The translations under genes were made by a program, and so were the position numbers. From Bacteroidota bacterium (lineage in GTDB: Bacteria; Bacteroidota; Bacteroidia; Bacteroidales; FEN-979), in contig JAPLDJ010000024.1 in the NCBI GenBank assembly GCA_026391805.1, forward strand, positions 79,020 to 143,019: a stretch of 64,000 nt of DNA. Reading direction: 5' to 3'. Shown here piece after piece: positions 59,042 to 64,000 of this stretch. The notes under the pieces were generated by a model. That model worked only from the letters and a program-made list of their open reading frames with translations. It was not told the origin of the DNA and did no database searches. Each line of letters begins with the position of its first letter. Positions within the stretch are counted from its first letter, which is position 1.

Positions 59042-61782
59042 ACGATAAGCCAAAATTCGATACCCTGGTGATTGGTGGCGGCATCGCCGGCCAGGAAGCC
59101 GCACTGAACCTGGCCAACATGGATTACAACGTGCTGCTGGCCGACAAAGGCCTTTCCATCGGGGGAAAGATGATCCAGCTGAGCAAGGTATTCCCCACAC
59201 TCGACTGCGCAGCCTGTATTACCACCCCGAAAATGTCGGAAACGGCACGCCATCCGAACATTTCACTGGCGCTTGGCAGCACCGTTGAAAGCATCGGGAA
59301 GGAAAACGGCCATTTCAACGTGGAGATACTGAAGCAAGCGCGTTACGTAATTCCGGAAGCCTGTACGGGATGCCAGCAATGTGAAGTGGCATGTCCGGAA
59401 ATAAGATTGGATGAATACAATGCCAACCTCGCCGGAAGGAAGGTGGCTTATATTCCTTTCAGCCTGGCAAATCCAAGGATTGCCGTTATCGACCGCCAGG
59501 ACACATCCGCTCCCTGTATTGCCGCCTGTCCGGGAGGAGTGAAACCGTACGGCTATATCACGCTGGTGAGGAACGGCCAGTATGAAGATGCCATGAAACT
59601 GCACCTGGAAGATGCTCCGTTCCCCGGAAGCCTCGGACGTGCATGTTATGCACCCTGCCAGGGCGAATGCACCCGCGCCAGCCTTGAGGCCCCCGTGGAT
59701 ATCCGAAGGATCAAGCGTTTTTTTGCTGAGGATTACTATTCAAACTATCCGGAAGCTCCCGTTCGTACGATTGAAAAGGTGTCGGGGAAACGTGTCGCCA
59801 TCATCGGATCCGGCCCTGCAGGATTGACTGCTGCCTACTTCCTCGCATTGAAAGGGCACAGTGTTAAGGTTTTCGAAGCAGCTCCGGAACTTGGTGGCAT
59901 GCTAAAACTTACATTACCTGAATACCGGCTCCCGAATTCCGTGGTCGACCGCGATATTCAGAACATCCTTTCACTGGGCGTCGAAACGGAGGTAAATAAA
60001 AGGATTGAGAATCTTCAGGCGTTGAAAGAAGAGGGATACGATTCGGTCTTTGTATCGGTCGGTACACATGAAACCTCAAACATGAAGATTGAAGGTTCGG
60101 AGCTGGAAGGAATCGTTTCCTGCCTCGATTTCCTCCGTGAATCAAAGATCGGAAAGAAAGCTGACCTTACAGGAAAAAAGGTGATGGTCATCGGTGGCGG
60201 AAATACGGCCATGGACGCATCGCGTACGGCCCTGCGCCTCGGCGCTGCATCGGTAAAGATTATTTACCGAAGGAGCCGCGAAGAGATGCCGGCCTGGAAA
60301 GAAGAGATCCGCGAAGCGGAAGAAGAAGGTGTAAAATTCCAGGTGTTGTGCAATCCTGTAAAGTTCATTGGAGAGAACGGAAAGATCAGGAAAGCAGAGT
60401 TGATCCGGATGAAACTTGGCGATGCTGACGAAAGCGGCAGGAAAAGGCCGGTACCGGTCGAAGGTTCGGAATACTTTGAAGATGTCAATCTCATTATCGA
60501 AGCCATCGGCCTTCAGCCAACCACATCCGTATTCGGTCACGAACTTGACCTTGCAAAAAACGGAACCATCAGGGTCGATCCGAAAACCATGCAGACAACA
60601 ACGTCATGGATATTTGCCGGTGGCGATACCGTGTCCGGACCATCTACAATTATTGAAGCTATCGGGCAGGGAAAAAGAGCTGCCTTTTATATGGATAAAT
60701 ATCTTTCAGGTGAAGTTCCCGGGAATTTTGAATTCGGGGATAAACTGGCATCTGTTGATAAATCGAAAATTCTCGGCCGGTCAGACATTCTTCATCTTCC
60801 TGCAATGGATGATAAATTGCGGCCCGTCGAAGAGCGGATCCGGGATTTCAAAGATGTCGAGATCACCTTTACGGAAGAGGAGGTAAAACAGAGCACACTT
60901 CGCTGCCTCGATTGCAGCAACTGCAGGGAATGCCACCAGTGCATCACGGCATGCCCGGCCAATGCCATCGACTTTTCACAAAAGGATGAAAAGATCAGGG
61001 CGGAGGTACGTTCCGTCATCGTTTCTTCGGGTTTCAACCTTTACAATCCTGAAGGAAAGCCCCAGTACAACTCTGCAAAATCTGCCAATGTCATAGATGC
61101 CCTGCAGATGGATCGTTTGATCGCTCCGACACGTCCATTCAATAATGTTCTGCGGCCCGGCGACGGGAAGGTTCCGGGTAACATTGCCTATGTTCTCTGT
61201 ACGGGTTCACGTGATTCAAGCCTTGAAAATTACCGTACCTGCGGCATGGCCGCCGCCAACAACCCGATCTGCTCGCAGATCTGCTGCATGTACTCGATCA
61301 AGCAGGCACAGCTGCTCATGGGAGCGCTTCCAATGGCTGATATCACGATCTACTACATGGACATCCGCGCCTTCGGTAAGGGATACGAAGAATTCTTCCA
61401 GCAGTCGAAATCGATGGGCGTGAATTTCGTGAAAGGGAAAATCGCAAGGATCCGTGAAAAAGATGATCAGAGCGGAGACCTGATCCTGCGTTACGAAAAT
61501 ATGGAAACCGGCCAGGTTAAAGAGATGCAGCACGATCTTGTGGTGCTCTCCGTCGGCATGCAGCCAAACCATGAGATCACAAAGGCATTTAAAAATGCAA
61601 CACTGGAACTGGATGAATTCAGTTTCATAAAACAGTCGGATGTGCTGGTCAGTCCGGCGCTGACGTCCATCGAAGGGGTCTTTGTCGCCGGCACCACTGC
61701 TGGTCCCATGGACATCCCGGATTCAATCCTGTCTGCCGGTTGTGCCGCATCAGAAGTTGCCGGTTATCTGAATAGTAAATAA
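59038..61782 (+). CDS. HdrA-type flavoprotein with nested GltD-like NAD(P)H module
   Basis: 914 residues with an unusual order. (1) First half of the HdrA FAD domain, LVIGGGIAGQEAA, then FPTLDCAACITTPK at 52-65. (2) [4Fe-4S] CTGCQQCEVAC at 109-119. (3) Fer4_20/GltD-type Fe-S domain with C159, C163, C203, C207, C211. (4) GltD-like two-nucleotide domain with GSGPAGLTAAYF near 257 and GGGNTAMDASR near 386. (5) Cys cluster CLDCSNCRECHQCITAC at 623-639. (6) Second half of the HdrA FAD domain to 914 (YVLCTGSRD, GTTAGPMDIPDS). It lacks the N-terminal thioredoxin-reductase-independent HdrA domain. Predicted to pass electrons between NAD(P)H and the Hdr/DsrK system, possibly by flavin-based bifurcation. 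Confidence 0.9.
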   Translation: MNDKPKFDTLVIGGGIAGQEAALNLANMDYNVLLADKGLSIGGKMIQLSKVFPTLDCAACITTPKMSETARHPNISLALGSTVESIGKENGHFNVEILKQARYVIPEACTGCQQCEVACPEIRLDEYNANLAGRKVAYIPFSLANPRIAVIDRQDTSAPCIAACPGGVKPYGYITLVRNGQYEDAMKLHLEDAPFPGSLGRACYAPCQGECTRASLEAPVDIRRIKRFFAEDYYSNYPEAPVRTIEKVSGKRVAIIGSGPAGLTAAYFLALKGHSVKVFEAAPELGGMLKLTLPEYRLPNSVVDRDIQNILSLGVETEVNKRIENLQALKEEGYDSVFVSVGTHETSNMKIEGSELEGIVSCLDFLRESKIGKKADLTGKKVMVIGGGNTAMDASRTALRLGAASVKIIYRRSREEMPAWKEEIREAEEEGVKFQVLCNPVKFIGENGKIRKAELIRMKLGDADESGRKRPVPVEGSEYFEDVNLIIEAIGLQPTTSVFGHELDLAKNGTIRVDPKTMQTTTSWIFAGGDTVSGPSTIIEAIGQGKRAAFYMDKYLSGEVPGNFEFGDKLASVDKSKILGRSDILHLPAMDDKLRPVEERIRDFKDVEITFTEEEVKQSTLRCLDCSNCRECHQCITACPANAIDFSQKDEKIRAEVRSVIVSSGFNLYNPEGKPQYNSAKSANVIDALQMDRLIAPTRPFNNVLRPGDGKVPGNIAYVLCTGSRDSSLENYRTCGMAAANNPICSQICCMYSIKQAQLLMGALPMADITIYYMDIRAFGKGYEEFFQQSKSMGVNFVKGKIARIREKDDQSGDLILRYENMETGQVKEMQHDLVVLSVGMQPNHEITKAFKNATLELDEFSFIKQSDVLVSPALTSIEGVFVAGTTAGPMDIPDSILSAGCAASEVAGYLNSK

Positions 61783-61815
61783 CCCCACCCCAGGGGACTG
61801 ACTAAAAAGAAAAAA

Positions 61816-61930
61816 AACAAAATGTCACGCAGAGTTACGCAAAGTTTTTCGCTGAGTTACGCAGAATTATTTTGTACGTTATCAGTCATCTGCGGAACTC
61901 TGCGATTCATCAGCGAGACTCTGCGAGAAA
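61816..61930. repeat. CGCAGAGTTACGC repeat between the two hdrA genes
   Basis: GTCACGCAGAGTTACGCAAAG and GCTGAGTTACGCAGAA are followed by the opposite orientation (CTGCGGAACTCTGCG, GAGACTCTGCGAG), so the run can form a long hairpin. It fills the 196-base gap; no promoter match is seen. Confidence 0.75.
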
Positions 61931-61978
61931 ATAAAACTACTTTTTAGTCAGCCACAGAAAATGGTAAAAAGATAGAAT

Positions 61979-63979
61979 ATGGAAGAAAAACAAAAAAAGG
62001 AACGGATCGGGGTTTACATCTGCCATTGCGGCGGAAATATTTCCGATTACGTGGATGTAGCACAGATGAGGGATATCGCAAAGAATGAAGACGGAGTTGT
62101 GGTATCAAAAAATGTGATGTTCGCCTGTGCCGACTCCAACCAGAAGGAGATGATAAAGGATATCCAGGGCCAGAACCTCGACGCCATCGTAGTGGCCTCC
62201 TGTTCACCGAAACTGCACCTCCATACATTCCGCAATGTGGCATCGCGGGCAGGCATCAATCCTTACAATTACACCCAGGTGAACATCCGCGAACAATGCT
62301 CCTGGGCACATTCCGATACCCCCAAAGAGGCCAGTGTAAAAGCTGCAGGTCTTATCCGGGCGGGTATCCACAAAGTAGCTTATTCCGAAGCGCTCGAAAA
62401 TATCGAAGTCTCATCAACACGGGCAGCGGTTGTCATCGGCGCCGGTGTTTCAGGGATGCGTGCTGCCATCGCCCTGGCAAAGATGGGTAACCAGGTTTAC
62501 CTGATCGAGAAGGAAAAAACTACGGGCGGCCATGTGGCAAACCTGGGAAAGCTTTTTGTGACGGAACAAAGCGGGAAGAGTATTGCCGGATCGCTCCTTG
62601 AAGAGATTAAAAAGATTACCTCCATCACCCTTTTTACAGAAGCCAGTGTTGAAAAAGTTTCCGGTAGCCTCGGCAACTTCAAGGTTGACGTAAAAACCGG
62701 GACGGAAACCCTCCACCTGGCAGCCGGTGCGATTCTCGTGGCCACCGGGTTCGATCCTTACCAGCCCAAAGAAGGCGAATTCGGATACAGTCAGTTTCCG
62801 GGCGTCATCACGCTGCCTGAATTCAGGGAACTGATCGACAACAGCGGTGAAACACTGATCTACAATAACCGGAAGATCAAAAGCATTGCTTACATCTATT
62901 GCGTCGGCATGCGGCAGACCAAGGGTGAAAACAAATATTGCTCCAGGGTTTGCTGCACAACGGCCATTCACAGTTCATTGCTGGTTCACGAAAAATTCAA
63001 GAATGTCACCGCCTATCACCTCTACCGTGACATCCGGACCTATGGCAAACAGGAGGTCCTGTATGAACAGTCATCGAAAAACGGGGACATCTACCTGAAA
63101 TATGAAGAGAAAACACCACCGGTCGTCAGCCAGGAAGGGAATCATCTTGTTATAAAGATCAAGGATGAACTTACCCGCCGGCAGGAGATGGAACTGGAAA
63201 CCGATCTTGTGGTGCTGGTGACTGGAATGGTTCCCAGGAGCGATCATGAGGCCATCTCCGGGATACTGAAGATTCCCGCCGGTAATGATAAATTTTACAA
63301 TGAGATCCACCCGAAACTAAGGCCGGTTGAGACCGTGATCAACGGCGTATTTATCGGCGGTTCCTGCCAGGGGCCGAAAAACATTTCGGAATCTGTCCAG
63401 TCAGCGCTTTCCGCTGCCGTTAAGATAAACGCGCTCACCAAGAACCCGACGATAAACCTGGAGCCCATCATTGCACGGGTAAATTTTGAAGCCTGTACCT
63501 GGTGCGGGAAGTGCGCTGAAGTTTGCGAATACGACGCGATCCATCAGCTGGAAATGTACGGTAAAATAGTCGCATCGGTCAATGAAGCCACCTGCAAGGG
63601 CTGCGGAATGTGCGCACCGGTCTGCCCGGCCGATGCCATCGACATCGCACAATATTCCAATGCAGAGATCGAGGGAATGATCGACGGCTTCGCGCAGAAG
63701 GTTGAAATTTCTGAAGAAGCAGGTGCAGAAGCAGCCGGCGGAGAAGGGGGCATCACCATGAAGGATATGCCACAGGTATGGAGAAGGATCGCATCTTCAC
63801 TGGAAACAGATCCGAAGACCATTCCGGCACTGGCAAAAGAACTTGACCTCAATCCGGAGTTGATCACTTACAACCTGATGACGATGAACAAATACAGCCT
63901 TGTCGAGGCTGCCGGAATGGATGATTCCGATGAATACTATTTTTACAAACTGAAAAATCTGAAGCATGTCGAGAATTGA
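61979..63979 (+). CDS. HdrA-like flavoprotein with atypical FAD site and C-terminal winged-helix-like extension
   Basis: 666 residues. N-terminal HdrA domain (GVYICHCGGNISDYVDV, SPKLHLHTFRN, NIREQCSWAH). FAD domain with VVIGAGVSGMRAAIA near 155. Two [4Fe-4S] motifs, CTWCGKCAEVC (506-516) and CKGCGMCAPVC (539-549). The Cys motif that normally follows GGxMAxL (FPTLDC) is replaced by LFVTEQSG, so the inserted HdrA cluster ligands there are missing. After the ferredoxin domain an extra stretch of about 90 residues (VWRRIASSLETDPKTI, ALAKELDLNPELITY) looks like a small winged helix. Resembles QmoA/HdrA; a likely partner of the protein before it. Confidence 0.88.
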   Translation: MEEKQKKERIGVYICHCGGNISDYVDVAQMRDIAKNEDGVVVSKNVMFACADSNQKEMIKDIQGQNLDAIVVASCSPKLHLHTFRNVASRAGINPYNYTQVNIREQCSWAHSDTPKEASVKAAGLIRAGIHKVAYSEALENIEVSSTRAAVVIGAGVSGMRAAIALAKMGNQVYLIEKEKTTGGHVANLGKLFVTEQSGKSIAGSLLEEIKKITSITLFTEASVEKVSGSLGNFKVDVKTGTETLHLAAGAILVATGFDPYQPKEGEFGYSQFPGVITLPEFRELIDNSGETLIYNNRKIKSIAYIYCVGMRQTKGENKYCSRVCCTTAIHSSLLVHEKFKNVTAYHLYRDIRTYGKQEVLYEQSSKNGDIYLKYEEKTPPVVSQEGNHLVIKIKDELTRRQEMELETDLVVLVTGMVPRSDHEAISGILKIPAGNDKFYNEIHPKLRPVETVINGVFIGGSCQGPKNISESVQSALSAAVKINALTKNPTINLEPIIARVNFEACTWCGKCAEVCEYDAIHQLEMYGKIVASVNEATCKGCGMCAPVCPADAIDIAQYSNAEIEGMIDGFAQKVEISEEAGAEAAGGEGGITMKDMPQVWRRIASSLETDPKTIPALAKELDLNPELITYNLMTMNKYSLVEAAGMDDSDEYYFYKLKNLKHVEN

Positions 63980-64000
63980 TCCCGGATTTGCATCCGAACT

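Noticed and set aside
49319-63979. sHdr sulfur-oxidation locus with lipoate-binding protein, or classical sulfate reduction locus
   Set aside because: No LbpA, HdrB/HdrC set, dsrAB, aprAB or sat is seen in the window.

Overview
The window is a 64 kb chromosomal piece from a member of the Bacteroidota, most likely an uncultured anaerobic Bacteroidales-like organism. The main evidence is phylum-specific: promoters of the TTTG-N19/20-TAnnTTTG type, two proteins with type IX secretion C-terminal sorting domains, a TonB-dependent receptor with a DUF5689 lipoprotein, a DUF2723 glycosyltransferase, and a PPi-type phosphofructokinase. Most genes are housekeeping. There are no insertion sequences, phage genes or CRISPR arrays.

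Layout. Positions 1-9.7 kb carry a polyprenyl synthetase (cut by the left edge), rmlA, an RND/MMPL exporter, a hydroxyacid dehydrogenase, phosphofructokinase, aspartokinase and fructose-bisphosphatase. Positions 9.7-28 kb carry mfd, a TonB receptor/DUF5689/nuclease group, a polyprenol-phosphate mannose synthase-like enzyme, dihydroorotase, a coiled-coil lipoprotein, an rRNA methyltransferase, a DUF2723 O-mannosyltransferase-like protein and an aquaporin. Positions 28-34 kb form an A+T-richer stretch of exported proteins (TPR lipoprotein, two secreted beta-propellers, a HELGH/Kelch lipoprotein). Positions 34-41.8 kb hold an initiator tRNA, era-der-S4-tonB, dtd, pdxJ, an M19 dipeptidase and an adenosine deaminase-like gene. 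Positions 41.8-45.6 kb are a four-gene minus-strand operon: a lysine 2,3-aminomutase, two ATP-grasp ligases and a GNAT acetyltransferase. Positions 45.8-49.1 kb carry a hydrolase, two envelope-stress-type membrane proteins and tatC.

The most interesting region is 49.3-64 kb. It is an apparent sulfur-trafficking and electron-transfer island: two OsmC proteins, a DUF2892 membrane protein, DUF302, an FNR-like regulator with a cysteine cluster, a NifX-like protein, two class V aminotransferases (at least one a cysteine desulfurase), DsrC with both redox cysteines, DsrM, DsrK, DsrE2, TusA, an MvhD-type subunit, an HdrA with a GltD-like NAD(P)H module nested inside it, and a second HdrA. No DsrAB sulfite reductase is visible. 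The two promoters that drive the island share one geometry: TCACA half-sites 22 bp apart, with the last one exactly 37 bp (start to start) before a TAnnTTTG box. I infer that cysteine-derived or polysulfide sulfane sulfur is passed through TusA/DsrE2 to DsrC, and that DsrC is cycled by DsrMK (quinone) and an HdrA/MvhD/GltD flavoprotein complex (NAD(P)H), under an FNR-like regulator.

A second theme is the large set of short dispersed repeat families (CAGTCRG, GGTGAACT, GTGACAGA, ATACGTC, TTCGCT, ATTGCGAG, CACAGAG, CCCCTCTCC-type hairpins). They fill the intergenic gaps, sit on some start and stop codons, supply at least one terminator, and have entered two housekeeping genes in frame (mfd twice, rlmI-like once).
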